From Schistocerca nitens (taxonomy: Eukaryota > Arthropoda > Insecta > Orthoptera > Acrididae), in assembly GCF_023898315.1 (NCBI RefSeq), contig NC_064616.1, positions 708,441,389 to 708,505,388 on the forward strand: DNA of 64,000 bases, given 5' to 3'. This document shows positions 44,806 through 57,017 of this stretch, piece by piece (position 1 is the stretch's first letter; every line of letters begins with the position of its first letter). The notes beneath the pieces are model-generated. The model saw only the letters and a program-made list of their open reading frames with translations. It did no database searches and was not told where the DNA came from. Both the position numbers and the translations under genes were made by a program.

Positions 44806-47283
44806 TAGAGACCGAATTATAAGCATCATAAAAATCTTAAAATATGCATGCAAATATGCATGAAAAATGCTTAAAAATGCATGAAAAGTATAGAAATATG
44901 CAAGATCAAATAATAAAAAAAACATGGTAGTTACTGCGTGCATTATATCTCACAGTCGAACCTGTGCATATCAGTTACATGAAAGAGTACCGGCCACTCG
45001 AAAAATCGGTACATTTAGAACACTGATATCATTTTCTGAATACTTTCTGGTAGCGTTTAGGAATAGGGCATTTCTGGGATTATTTTCTAAAAATTTGCAA
45101 AATGGGGACGCATACCGTGTTTCAAGGATTGTTCTTTCTTTGCTATTGTTGTCAGTAACAAGCGGATGCGCTGTGAGTCAGTCGCAACCTAACAATCGAT
45201 ACGTACAGGACCAACTTCGAGATATATCGCACGCAGAGGGATAAGCTCAACAACTCTGTAATACTTTATTTAAAAACAACATACAATCATGAATTTTTTA
45301 ACAACATTAACTTTTAATTAATACTATTCGACCAAAGCATCATTTACAATTTATTTTACATCTTTCTACTATTGTAAACATAAACCATCAAGTACTAATC
45401 CAAATGTTCGGTAGTAAGATTCTGTCTTCGACCACTCAAAACAATTTTATAAGCAGAAAAGGACCGTTCTACATTAACTGAGGTAACTGGGCAGTATTTG
45501 ATTTTGAGTGCTATGTTGGCACTTAATGTTTCTGGTAAAAGTTCACCCATCCCATTAATAAAACAATAAATTTGGCAAAAGGGTTCAAAGCCTGAGTTAT
45601 TGTTTAAAATGTTTTCAAACTTTTCTTTAAGTTTTCTTGGGAATACCTCCGGCAATGAGGAGTTCATTAGAATAGCTTTATAACTGAATAGAGTCATTCA
45701 ACGCCAAACCTTGAGTTTCAAGCTTTTTAATACTTGCAGGTAAATGGGAAAAATGAGTGCTAATCACAGAAATGTCTTTTTTAACACCGGAATCATTAAA
45801 AGCTTCATTGCACTGGCAAATTGCCAAAGACTCTGCACTACTGAAGTCATTTACCACCCCTCTAGTGTCCTCGAAATGTTCATTGTAAAACAAAACAGCT
45901 TCGACCCACGTACCCCAATAGGTTATCAATGCTTCGGGAGGTAAAGCCACATTTGGTAGTTTTTCTTTGTAGGTCTTGATGCGAGAAGGAGAGTTTAGAA
46001 AGACTTTCTTTGTGAATGAAATCAGTTTATTTACATTCACAAACGTGGAACGTACTTCTTCAGCAAGGCGATGTACCCCATGAGCAAAGTACGTCACACG
46101 AATCAAATTGAGATAAAATACTAGGAGGGCTTTTCCTGCTTAGATCATATAGGGAGCAGCATCTGAAATGAACACAAACTCCCTTTCATCTGCAGAAGAT
46201 TCTGTAAATATTATTCTAATACCCTCATTCACAAATCTGGCGATCGTAGAATGATTTACTTTTTCAGGTTCTTTGCAGACCGCTAATTACAAGGAGACTC
46301 TTCTTTTAAAACACCAACAATTGAATTTGCAATGTAGCCACCCACAAGTGTGTAGTTTCGTCAGCTGAAATCCAGATAATGCTGTCCTTGAGTTCATCGC
46401 GTATTTCTTCCAGAACATTTACGTAAACTGTCGGAATGTAATTTTTACGCAATGTTGATTCATCTGGTATATTTTGATTTAACAATATTTGCGTAGGAAG
46501 CCTTTGGGGATAGTATTTGTAGGTTTGTGAAGAGGAATATTGCTTGCAATGAATGCTTCACATACATCCATGTTAAACCGACTTTTTTGGTTACCTTTGG
46601 ACAAACCCTTGCTACTGCACCTTGCTGTTGTCAGAAGTTGTTGTCGTGGTCCTTTCTTCTGCATCCCTGCGATATGAAGACTTGTCTTGACATGCTGGTC
46701 TATTTGAAACTTTATTTTGCACGGAACGTGTTTCTCGCAAATTCGACAGTATAAAACAATACCGTCATATGTAAATGTTCCAGGATAGTCAGCTATTCAC
46801 GAAACGACGTTTCATTTTTCGGGAAGTATGGCGCACAACCCTTTACACACTACACGTCGTAAACACTTTCAACTGTTTACAAGTAAATAAAAGGCTAAAC
46901 TGAAACAATGGACGTGCGAACAAAAGCTTGCGTAGTTTAATTTGTTGCGACGCGTACGGTATTACAGCGGAGGTGATTAACCAGGGGCGCGGGCACAGGA
47001 GCATTGACTATGTCTGCCTGTTCCTGTCCTCTTCTGTAATGATTTCGTTAGGCAGTGGCCTCTCGGATAGTGACTGCAGGCAGTTCTAGGTCGCAGTCAA
47101 TCTGTGAGGCATTAAAATTAGATCGAGCTAGAGACCGCACGTCAAAATTTCTAAAATTTTGTAAACGTAGAGCGAAAATATGCATCGTCACTGGTTTTTA
47201 GCTAAAATACGCAATACCCTGTGCAAAGGAGCCAAATATGCAAACGCACATACAGCATGCAAATGCATATGACCCGGTCTCTA
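44806..47283 (-). mobile_element. hAT DNA transposon, 2478 bp, perfect 8 bp target-site duplication
   Basis: GTCATCAC at 44798-44805 and 47284-47291 flanks ends TAGAGACCG and CGGTCTCTA. Both subterminal regions are rich in TATGCA/TGCATAT hexamers (AATATGCATGCAAATATGCA at the left, GCATGCAAATGCATATG at the right), which would suit transposase binding. The 8 bp duplication, TAGAG-type ends and transposase all fit the hAT superfamily. Confidence 0.93.
45398..46800 (-). pseudogene. hAT transposase, BED finger to hATC domain, broken
   Basis: Minus strand, N to C. A BED-type zinc finger YCRICEKHVPCKIKFQIDQH then VKTSLH (about 46760-46675) has the C-x2-C and H-x5-H ligand pattern. A linker follows to [10 protein letters not shown]. 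Next, around 46400-46330, [20 protein letters not shown] matches the first catalytic Asp block (DE[ST]TD-type). The middle domain is 45678-46106 (RVTYFAHGVHRLAEEVRSTF). The C-terminal dimerisation domain at 45395-45520 reads KYCPVTSVNVERSFSAYKIV, the hATC signature. Stops and frame changes split it into at least four pieces. It resembles the DUF659-bearing hAT subgroup. Confidence 0.85.
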
Positions 47284-47740
47284 GTCATCACCAACATTCG
47301 ACTTGGGTAGCTTTTGAAGATTTGAAATGTCTCTAATGGATTTGTTACTCAGGTAGCATTCTATGACTAGTCCACGTTCGGAGTTGCTGACATCTCCTGA
47401 CCGACCCATTACGCTGTTGCTACGTCTCCCATGACAACACAGTACTCCCTGCCTCCTTTTATGGTGGTGGTTTCGCCTCTCGTGACATCTAATGGTCAAT
47501 TCCGTATCGCGTAAGTTTCAGGATACTTTTGATTAGCCGCGCGGGATAGCCTCACGGTCAGGGGCGCCTTGCCATGGTCCGCGCGGTTTCCCCCTAGGAG
47601 GGTGTGTGTGTTGTCTTCAGCGTAGTTAGTTTAAGTTAGATTAAGTAGTGTGTAAGCCTGGGGACCGATGACCTCAGCAGTTTGGTCCCATAGGAACTTA
47701 CCACAAATTTCCAAAAAAAATACTTTTGATTGGCAGTACA
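47284..47740 (-). pseudogene. N-terminal part of a Tc1-like element (family Z), SINE-split
   Basis: Minus strand from ATG near 47410: MGRSGDVSNSERGLVIECYL, SNKSIRDISNLQKLPKSNVG, an N-terminal HTH. Outward lies GATGTCACGAGAGGCG and then the element end GGATACTTTTGATT-like sequence, cut by a SINE. The family is the same as at 57018-57991. The hAT element has removed contact with the rest. Confidence 0.7.
47535..47719 (+). mobile_element. SINE-D (third head type)
   Basis: Head AGCCGCGCGGGATAGCCTCA, then a body AGTTTAAGTTAGATTAAGTA and GGGGACCGATGACCTCAGCA, ending CACAAATTTCCAAAAAAA. Duplication ATACTTTTGATT at 47523-47534 and 47720-47731, inside the end of the Tc1-like element. Confidence 0.9.
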
Positions 47741-47842
47741 GATAGATGCTGCAAAGTGATAATTGATTACTCCAGAATGTAGTGTGCCGACATCCATGTA
47801 AGCAACTAGGGATGTCACTGTAAATCTGTTTACAAAGCTACA

Positions 47843-48040
47843 AATGGTTCAAATGGCTCTGAGCACTATGGGACTTAACTGCTGAGGTCATCAGTCCCCT
47901 AGAATTTAGAACTACTTAAACCTAACTAACCTAAGGACATCACACACATCTATGCCCGAGGGAGGATTCGAACCTGCGACCGTAGCAGTCGCGCGGTTCC
48001 AGCCTGTAGCGCCTAGAACCGCTCGGCCACCCCGGCCGGC
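47843..48040 (-). mobile_element. SINE-A copy
   Basis: Duplication TTACAAAGCTACA at 47830-47842 and 48041-48053. Confidence 0.93.
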
Positions 48041-48054
48041 TTACAAAGCTACAG

Positions 48055-51000
48055 AAAGAGGAACAAATAACTGTGCACAGAAAGAAAGCATTCTTCATAA
48101 CGCGGTTGCAGTGCAGTTTTCCAGACGCATAAAGTTATACACTCATGAACTGAGGTGAATTAGCCATTCGTTCGAGTCATTCAGCACACGCAGACAGTTA
48201 AGTACGTATTTTCTTCGTCTGGATGTATTCGTCTTAAAACGTGGAAGCCCTTATCCCCTGATGATCGCATCAGCTGTGTTTTATACTGGCAGAACACTAT
48301 TTCACTGGATGCGATGGAATTTATGCTCGTTTCTATAGCCGCATTAGAGAACTGGGTCGGCTAGTTGCACATTAGTGCAGCGCGCTATCACACTGGCTAT
48401 AACTTTGTCACGGCCCATACACACCAGCCTTGCAAGCTGTAACCAACTGATGCAGAAGCAGTCTCCATCTAACTACGGTTCCTTTTTCGAACTGGAGCAA
48501 AAAGCGCAAAGACAGAATTTATTGCTTATTCGAGTCGACCATTCCTTCGCGCCATAATAGGACTATTCTATTCTTTAACTGCTAGAAGTATTACTAGAAC
48601 CATCGTAAATTTTTTTTCCATGTTTTTATGCTGTGCATGCGATGCACGTACTCACTGTCGCCCATCCTTTTACTTCATTAAGCACCAACAAAAACGTAGC
48701 ACCACGTTACACTCGTAACAGTTCAATATTTGCCGCCTCATCGATGCGGAATAGAACAGAAAATCAGCTGCACTGGAACATTACCAGGAGAAAAAATGCT
48801 TTGTTTTTTTATTATTTATTTGTGATTTACATTCTTGCTTTTTGGAATGAGGTGTCAGCTGTCAGACTTTCGCTCTCCGACACTGATTAAATATAATTAA
48901 AAGCCGAACAAATTTTAGAATATAAAACAATAATGATGAATCATGGCAAATGGAATCCTGGCAGGTTGACGCGGATTTGATTAAAGAGGAAGTTATATGA
49001 AACGAAGGTGGATACATATGTATATGGCTAGGAACTGAGAGATGCGATGTAGATGTTAAGAGGTAGGTAGGACGACAGTTGGACAGTAGGGATGTGGATT
49101 GCAACTTTCGTTTTGGATGAAGAGCGCAGGGTAAGTTACAGTTGATGACGGTCTGTTAAGTGAAGGAGATAAAACTTACCCAGATAATATGTTGTTTTCT
49201 GATGTGCGAAAAGGTGAATGTGTTGATATAGATGGAGGCAGCAGGTTAGAATTCTCAAAGATGACGCGCGGGACACAAGTTCCCTTCTGTTAAATTTAGT
49301 TATCATTACTTAGTATTGTTTTTCAACTCTTATTCATTCCTGACAAGTATTAAATTGATCCTCTAATGAGAATTGAAGTACTTCCTTTGTTGTTCTTTTT
49401 AAAATGAGTAAACGTCCTAGATTCATTGAGACCAAGCAACGAATGAAGAAAGAACGGTTGTCTCTTTTCTGCAACTTGCTTTCTGAAAAGTCCACTGGTT
49501 TCACTTTCTTGTATGATCAAAGAAGCTCTTTTTAAAAATTTGTTGCTATGTTGTATTGATCTATGATTGTTGCAAAAGTTGTCAGGGAACTAGTGACAGA
49601 AACCTGTTAACGTTTTAGCTGTGTCCCAGCTGCTTGAAATGTAGCTTCCGAGTCCCACATTTTTCTCCTTCCTCTCCTTTATCATATTTTATTGCTCTCT
49701 AACATCTAGATCGGTTTATATGTATTATTATTATCATTATTATTGTTATTATCACCGTTATCATCATTATTACCAGTGGGGTTTGGACAATAAACATGTA
49801 AGATTCGGTTCGTGTGCTTTAAGTGGTCTTCTACCGTTTGGTAAAACTGGACTTCATTCCAGCACTACCCAACTAAAACAGAGGGCCGTATATTTTTATT
49901 TTGTATTTTGTGAATAATTTGTGCACTAGAAAATAATAATTGCAATTAAAAAATAATGTTGCAGTGTACACCGTCTTCTTTACAAAGCGGTCAGGAAATC
50001 CCTAGATTTTATTATAGGAACCAATGAAGTATTTGTCAGAGCTTGTTTAAGGAATCGCTTTGTACCTTGTGTAATGATAATTAATTGTTTCGTCGTAATT
50101 GTAATTTACTGTGGTTGTCTCTTGTAGAATAAACTGTATAGTTCTAATGTTGTTGTTATTCGCAGATAGGGACGAATTACATCCCACAGGCCACAGTTCT
50201 GACAAGCTGATGCTGAATCGCCATTTTTTAAAACAGACTTGCTAATAATGGCAACAAAATGTTAGACAATTTACCAACGTTATCGTACCCGTATGTTCTC
50301 ATTTGTTATTCGGCTGAAGAAGGAATTAATTTAAAGTACGAAGAAAAAAGAAGGGTACGTATCCACACAACATCTCATATAAGGCTCAGCGGCCTCATAA
50401 AAAACCTCGCTTCCCACCTTTTTAAAGCCGTCTGTATTGTACTTGTTTACCGTTTAGATACTGACTTACCAGAAACCACGATTTAAAATGACTCACCCTA
50501 TAAATTTGCTCATCGCGTGTTTCCTTTCTTCATGCTTTTTCCCACCTAAAGGTGAGTAGTCTCTAAAGATCAACTTGAGACGTTTCGTATTTGCTTTTTA
50601 AACATATAAATTATTTCTTGTAATCGGCAAGCATTCCGACAATCGAGTCACATTCTGGGAGGATAAGGCTTAATTCCATGCCAGACCTTGTTTATTCGTG
50701 CTTTGAATAATCGTTTCAGTCGAATGTTGGGATGCTTCCTTCAAAAAGACTCTGGTCTCGTGGGACATTCAACTCCAGCTAAAACAGAAATACCTTGAAT
50801 ATCAGTAAGGGTGTCTGGTGTTATAGAGTTACTGGCTTACTAAAATGAAGGCGTCTATCAGTACCTGTATTACTAATATACAACTTTGTGCTGTTCTCAA
50901 GCGTTTCAAGTTGCGATTACTATAATAATTTAAAAGATGGTTTAGTCAAGAGTATTTAGAGCTACAACAGGAGCTGATACTCCGTTTCTGGTGTCAGCAC

Positions 51001-51125
51001 CGGGAGAGATGGCACACTGTACTTGTATTTAGCATCGGCATTATTGCATCGTCTATAATCATGTCAGGGTCTACTTTTACGTCCACTGACCTCACTGCCG
51101 GCGTCATTTAACACACAATACTTCC
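48055..51125. other. Unassigned DNA with a small (TTA/TCA)n tract
   Basis: A trinucleotide-like ATT/ATC run lies at about 49720-49772. No coding motif or repeat family recognised in the remaining 3 kb. Confidence 0.4.
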
Positions 51126-51142
51126 TCTCTTCCACGCCAAAC

Positions 51143-51327
51143 CGCGGGGTAGCCGTGCGGTCTGGGGCACCTTGTCTTGGTTCGCTCGGCTACCCCCGTC
51201 GTGGGCTCGAGTCCTCCCTCGGCATGGGTGTATGTGATGTTCCTTAGCTTAAGTTAGTTTAAGTTAGATTAAGTAGTGTGTAAGTTCAGGGACCGATGAC
51301 CTTAGCAGCAGCACAAATTTCCAAAAT
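51143..51327 (+). mobile_element. SINE-D copy
   Basis: Head CGCGGGGTAGCCGTGCGGTC, box B-like GGGCTCGAGTCC, body as in the 47.5 kb copy. Near-perfect duplication TTCCACGCCAAAC (51130-51142) and TTCCACACCAAAC (51328-51340). Confidence 0.88.
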
Positions 51328-51344
51328 TTCCACACCAAACTGCG

Positions 51345-51655
51345 TTATACGCATCAGGTGGCTATAATTAACGTGCAGCTACTCACAGACATCTAGTGTA
51401 AGCTGAAATTATCGAGTGGCAGAGAAACTTTGTAGATATTCTAAGGCATTAATGCGGTACCGATTTACGCTAGAAAAACATAGTTAAGATTTTGGCCACC
51501 AAGTACAAAGCTGGCGCTGTGAATGTATGAAAGACATATAGAAATGTTTCCATGTGTATTTGATTAGCAACAGGACGTGGACAGAGAAGGTCAAGCAAAT
51601 GAGAAAAGATTTTATCATTAACCGCCGCTTACACAGTTTGTTCAATATGACCACC
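51345..51655. other. Unassigned DNA
   Basis: No gene or repeat recognised. Confidence 0.35.
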
Positions 51656-51658
51656 GGA

Positions 51659-51840
51659 GCCGGCCGTTGTGGTCGAGCGGTTCTAGGCGCTTCAGTTTTG
51701 AACCGCGCGAACGCTACGGTCGCAGGTTCGAATCCTGCCTCGGGCATGGATGTGTGTGATGTCCTTATGTTAGTTAGGTTTAAGTAGTTCTAAGTTCTAG
51801 GGGACTGATGACCTCAGATGCTAAGTCCCATAGTGCTCAG
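51659..51840 (+). mobile_element. SINE-A copy, 3' tail missing
   Basis: Head GCCGGCCGTTGTGGTCGAG onward; stops at CATAGTGCTCAG without the AGCCATTTGAACC tail. No duplication seen, so the right flank was probably rearranged or deleted after insertion. Confidence 0.85.
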
Positions 51841-51844
51841 ACGC

Positions 51845-53338
51845 CGACGAGATGCTGTACAGCGCCAGATTTGCACCTGGTGCCCGATATTGGAAGCAAT
51901 TTTTTTCCAGCGTGAATCGGTTCCGCATTAACGCATTAGCATATCTACTAAGTTTTGCTGTCGTACAATAATTGCAACCCACACTGGACCGCCGTTAAGT
52001 AGCTGCACTTTACATACAACCATCCTGTGTGTTCACATGCGTTTCCTTATCCTCTACATATCTACAATTGTCATCATATACCTACATACGCAAATCTGTC
52101 ATTGGTTTCATCGTTAAACACATTTTCAACCCATACGATTTCTCGAAGCGGTATTCAAATTAGCCTCTTGTGCTTTACGAGGCAACAAAGCTACTTTGAA
52201 ACCATGCAGAAGATTTTTTCGACCTATTTGCGCCCCAGAAAATCTTTTGAATTAGAAATTAGGAAAATAGCGGAATTCCTTTATAGTGAGTGCGCAGCAG
52301 CGTGTCCTGGAGGGTTCGAGACGAACGAGCAAGATTATCAGCCCTGGCAGCAGTTCTGTATTGTTTACGAGGTCCGTTGTACTTGAAATGATATTGCTTT
52401 CGAAGAAGAGAGGCACCTCAGATCCGTGAGTGTGGTGTGAGGCTTCTTCGCTGGCAGTAGCTCCACGGTGACAGTACAGCTTATCGATCGAAAGAACTCA
52501 AATCTGTAATTCAGCTGGACCCGTCCCTGAGACCCGCATCCATCTTGCGTATAACGGTCTTCTGACAGCTTCCCCTCCTCAGAGTCTCGTCAGCTTATTG
52601 CGTCATGTATCCCTGCCGCCCCAGGAAAGAACAAATGTGAACAATAGCAGCGAGATTGTTTTTCTTTTTTGAAACCTACTCACATTTGTTTATCCTTCCA
52701 AATCAGGGTGAAATAAGAGGTAACTTAAAACCACACATGTTCGAGTCTTTTGCCGTATGTTAGTCAGTCAAATTCACAGTCTCTATTTTAAATTACCAAG
52801 ATAATTTCCATTATGCGCTTTATCGCATAGCAAATGAAATACGACGAAGTCCATTTCAGATTGTTAATTAAAAAGAATTCTCCATAACCTTACCATCTTT
52901 TCAGTCTAATCATCTCGCGTGGATTACGTGAAGGTAATTTCAACCAATTAATTTAACATTTTCATCGATCACAAAATTATGATAATGACTTCATAGTCGA
53001 CTGAGTTCTAAACTTCAGGGTGAAACTTTGTTTTTTATCTGTTAGTATAGCATTACGGTGAGGTTAGATGGCTCATTGAGATGGGGCCAGACTGTAAATC
53101 TGTAGGACCTAAGTTTTTACATCGCTTCTTTCAGCTCTGGCAATAATTTCACATTCGTATCCACCTTAAATCGTAAGTCCCTCTGTACTGGCTGGGTGAG
53201 TTCAGAGATCGATGAAGGGAATGGCATACCTCCACCAGCAGGGCGACGTCTAGAAAAGGTCTGCTCTGTTCAGACCAACATTCGCTTTCCCAGTTTACCT
53301 TTTATAACATTAACAGCCAACAAGGGAAATCTATAGTT
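51845..53338. other. Unassigned DNA
   Basis: The frame at 52027-52386 (119 aa) has no motif. No repeat family recognised. Confidence 0.35.
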
Positions 53339-53342
53339 AATA

Positions 53343-54763
53343 CACTCCTGGAAATTGAAATAAGAACACCGTGAATTCATTGTCCCAGGAAGGGGAAACT
53401 TTATTGACACATTCCTGGGGTCAGATACATCACATGATCACACTGACAGAACCACAGGCACATAGACACAGGCAACAGAGCATGCACAATGTCGACACTA
53501 GTACAGTGTATATCCACCTTTCGCAGCAATGCAGGCTGCTATTCTCCCATGGAGACGATCGTAGAGATGCTGGATGTAGTCCTGTGGAACGGCTTGCCAT
53601 GCCATTTCCACCTGGCGCCTCAGTTGGACCAGCATTCGTGCTGGACGTGCAGACCGCGTGAGACGACACTTCATCCAGTCCCAAACATGCTCAATGGGGG
53701 ACAGATCCGGAGATCTTGCTGGCCAGGGTAGTTGACTTACACCTTCTAGAGCACATTGGGTGGCACGGGATACATGCGGACGTGCATTGTCCTGTTGGAA
53801 CAGCAAGTTCCCTTGCCGGTCTAGGAATGGTAGAACGATGGGTTCGATGACGGTTTGGATGTACCGTGCACTATTCAGTGTCCCCTCGACGATCACCAGT
53901 GGTGTACGGCCAGTGTAGGAGATCGCTCCCCACACCATGATGCCGGGTGTTGGCCCTGTGTGCCTCGGTCGTATGCAGTCCTGATTGTGGCGCTCACCTG
54001 CACGGCGCCAAACACGAATACGACCATCATTGGCACCAAGGCAGAAGCGACTCTCATCGCTGAAGACGACACGTCTCCATTCGTCCCTCCATTCACGCCT
54101 GTCGCGACACCACTGGAGGCGGGCTGCACGATGTTGGGGCGTGAGCGGAAGACGGCCTAACGGTGTGCGGGACCGTAGCCCAGCTTCATGGAGACGGTTG
54201 CGAATGGTCCTCGCCGATACCCCAGGAGCAACAGTGTCCCTAATTTGCTGGGAAGTGGCGGTGCGGTTCCCTACGGCACTGCGTAGGATCCTACGGTCTT
54301 GGCGTGCATCCGTGCGTCGCTGCGGTCCGGTCCCAGGTCGACGGGCACGTGCACCTTCCGCCGACCACTGGCGACAACATCGATGTACTGTGGAGACCTC
54401 ACGCCCCACGTGTTGAGCAATTCGGCGGTACGTCCACCCAGCCCCCGCATGCCCACTATACGCCCTCGCTCAAAGTCCGTCAACTGCACATACGGTTGAC
54501 GTCCACGCTGTCGCGGCATGCTACCAGTGTTAAAGACTGCGATGGAGCTCCGTATGCCACGGCAAACTGGCTGACACTGACGGCGGCGGTGCACAAATGC
54601 TGCGCAGCTAGCGCCATTCGACGGCCAACACCGCGGTTCCTGGTGTGTCCGCTGTGCCGTGCGTGTGATCATTGCTTGTACAGCCCTCCCGCAGCGTCCG
54701 GAGCAAGTATGGTGGGTCTGACACACCGGTGTCAATGTGTTCTTTTTTCCATTTCCAGGAGTG
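53343..54763 (-). mobile_element. Tc1-like transposon, copy 3 (1421 bp)
   Basis: TA flanks (53341-53342, 54764-54765), same inverted ends as copies 1 and 2, one base shorter. Confidence 0.95.
53498..54519 (-). pseudogene. Tc1-like transposase with a one-base deletion
   Basis: From ATG at 54519 (MPRQRGRQPYVQL) the frame changes near 54438-54448, where GGCCTCCCGC of copy 1 reads AGCCCCCGC, so the product turns into an unrelated tail after GRIVGMRG. The remainder from residue 47 (GREVSTVHRCCRQW) to the normal C-terminus is open for 303 codons with VFSDESRF, FQQDNARPH and LSPIEHVW intact. Length 1022 nt versus 1023 in the intact copy. Confidence 0.93.
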
Positions 54764-54767
54764 TATT

Positions 54768-56628
54768 TTGTCAGTATAAGGGATACGATACCGACATATC
54801 CTTCAGTTTTCACGAAACGATTAACAGTATCCTGCATTGCTTTTAGAGCCTGACTACAGACGGATGTCTCAGTATCTTGTCGAAAGTGAGTAATTTAAAG
54901 TCATTACCATATGTGCCATAGTACGAAGTTTATTAGAAGATTAATGTGACAGTTGTTTTGTAACGATGAATTTTATTCTTTTTACACATCAAGATTGTTG
55001 TCCTAAAATCGTTTCTTTCACACTTACATAGGGATGGAGGCGTTGTTTCTAGGTTCCGTATCAGTTGCGCAAGGCTTCTGCTGGAATACATTTCATCTCG
55101 TTGACTACGCTCTTTCGGATACTTCCAGAAGTACCTATTTGACGCCATTTCAACCTGTTTTTCAGCTAGAGCAGCAAGGAGAGAACACAGGTACGGAGAG
55201 GTAACGAATAAGGGGGCTGAGAAGCTTCAGAAATGCTACTTCTTACCTAAAGTTCCCGTGTCACAGAACGCCTTGTCTTGGTGCAGCATTCAAGTGCGGA
55301 GTTATTGACAAGTCTTCTAAGTACGCTCTCCGCAAAAAATTCACGGAATCCAGGTATTGATAGCTCCGGTTACGCATGCATCTGATTCTCTATACAAGGT
55401 ATGTACAGAGGCCCGAAGATGATATTAATGAGATACCGGAATTAGTCTTGTAAATAAAATAATAACTTCTGAAAACATACGGCTGTCTGGTGATTTATCT
55501 TTGCTAAATATCTGACCGGCCGCTGTCCCATGTTCACGAATGGTCAACAGAGAAAGTACGTACGACGTCGTCCAGTCGCTCAAATGACACCCTTTTCCTG
55601 AGTTTTTCAAAATTTTTTATTAATATTTCGCACTGAAAGCACAGATTCTTTGTGGACGGTCTATCGACTGTAAAAAAAAGTAGATTTGATTTTAGATTTG
55701 GTGATTGTCACTTTCTTGGGACGGGAGGAGTTTGAAGTGTCCTCTCCGACATTCGTCTCGGAACTTTATTCGAAAACCCTTGATTCCTCATCTTAATAAC
55801 TCGAATGAACAGTTCTGATTCCTGCTAAAGATCAAGGCTCACATTCGTCCGGTTGTTCTTTTGTTCGATGGAGAGTTTCTTTGGAAATCATCTTCCCACT
55901 CATTTTTCTCATGTCCAAACCCTGTGCTGAAATTTTATGAACGTTAAACGCGTGACCACTTCTGATCATTCTTACCGTTAATCGACACCTTGACATCACA
56001 AGACACGTCATTCTGTCCAGATTATCATCCTTTCATGAGGTTATCGTCTTTCTGTTCGTCTACCACATCTTCTTCTGTTTGCCTTTAAGGATTTGTGCCA
56101 TCTGAACAATTGCGTCCTGGGTAGGGAATGTTTTCAATAAACCTTTTGTAACTTTTTATAAATCAGTCAAGCTTAATATGAAATTAAATGGCACAGCGTT
56201 GTTCGTACTTTGCCGACCCATTTTCGTAATTCACTTCCTACGTTCTCAGCACTCGTGTAGCAACTGCAAAAATTTCCACCTGGCACTGAGCCAAAGGCAC
56301 GATTTAACCGAACCGCTGTGCAGAGACTAAAGGTGCTCTAATTCGATGACAGCTTCGGTTTCTTGTTTATCATTCAGACAGAGTGTTTGGAGCACATATT
56401 TGATCTATGCAAGTAAACTTTTGACTCTTCATCTTCAAAACTGTGTATTTTATGAAGTTTAAGAAATCTTGTCTCTATGCTTGGTAGAAAATTTCATGAT
56501 TGACAATGAAATCGCAAAATGTGGTTATATAATGCCGTTATTTATTTTATGAACCGGTTTTCGTTTTTCGAGCTCATCATCAGGCAGTAAGTGACTATCG
56601 TCGTTACAGAAATTAACAAGCTGAATTA
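54768..56628. other. Unassigned DNA
   Basis: AACCGGTTTTCGTTTTTCGA and GCTCATCATCAGGCAG near 56552-56587 resemble MITE motifs common in insects, but no ends could be set. No gene recognised. Confidence 0.35.
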
Positions 56629-56641
56629 TTAGGCAACAGTA

Positions 56642-56882
56642 TAAATGAAATGATAGTACGGCTTTGTTGGCCGGGAGACCCCATGCGAGGTGTTCGGCCG
56701 CCGAAACTGCAAGTCCTTTTCAGCTGACGCCACTTCGGCGACTTGCGAGTCAATGATGATGAAAGACACGCAACATCCAGTTATTACGAGGCAGAGAAAA
56801 ATCACTGACCCCGCCGGGAATCGAACCCAGGACCCCAGGCGCGGGCAGTGAGAACGCTACCGCAAGACCACGAGCTGAGGAC
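56642..56882 (-). mobile_element. SINE with SINE-C-type head and a different body
   Basis: Minus-strand head CTCGTGGTCTTGCGGTAGCG with box B GGTTCGATTCCCGG as in the 12.3 kb copy, but the body (CCACTTCGGCGACTTGCGAG, GCCGAACACCTCGCATGGGG) is not the SINE-A type. Duplication TAGGCAACAGTA at 56630-56641 and 56883-56894. Confidence 0.87.
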
Positions 56883-57017
56883 TAGGCAACAGTAAATTGC
56901 GTAGAATTTACACGTCTTGAATGTGGTAAGTTTTACATTGGTCACTCAGGCAGAAAAACAGATTAGCTGAAAATGAGATCAACTAGAGCTTGCAAGGGCC
57001 TGACTCTACATTTGCTG

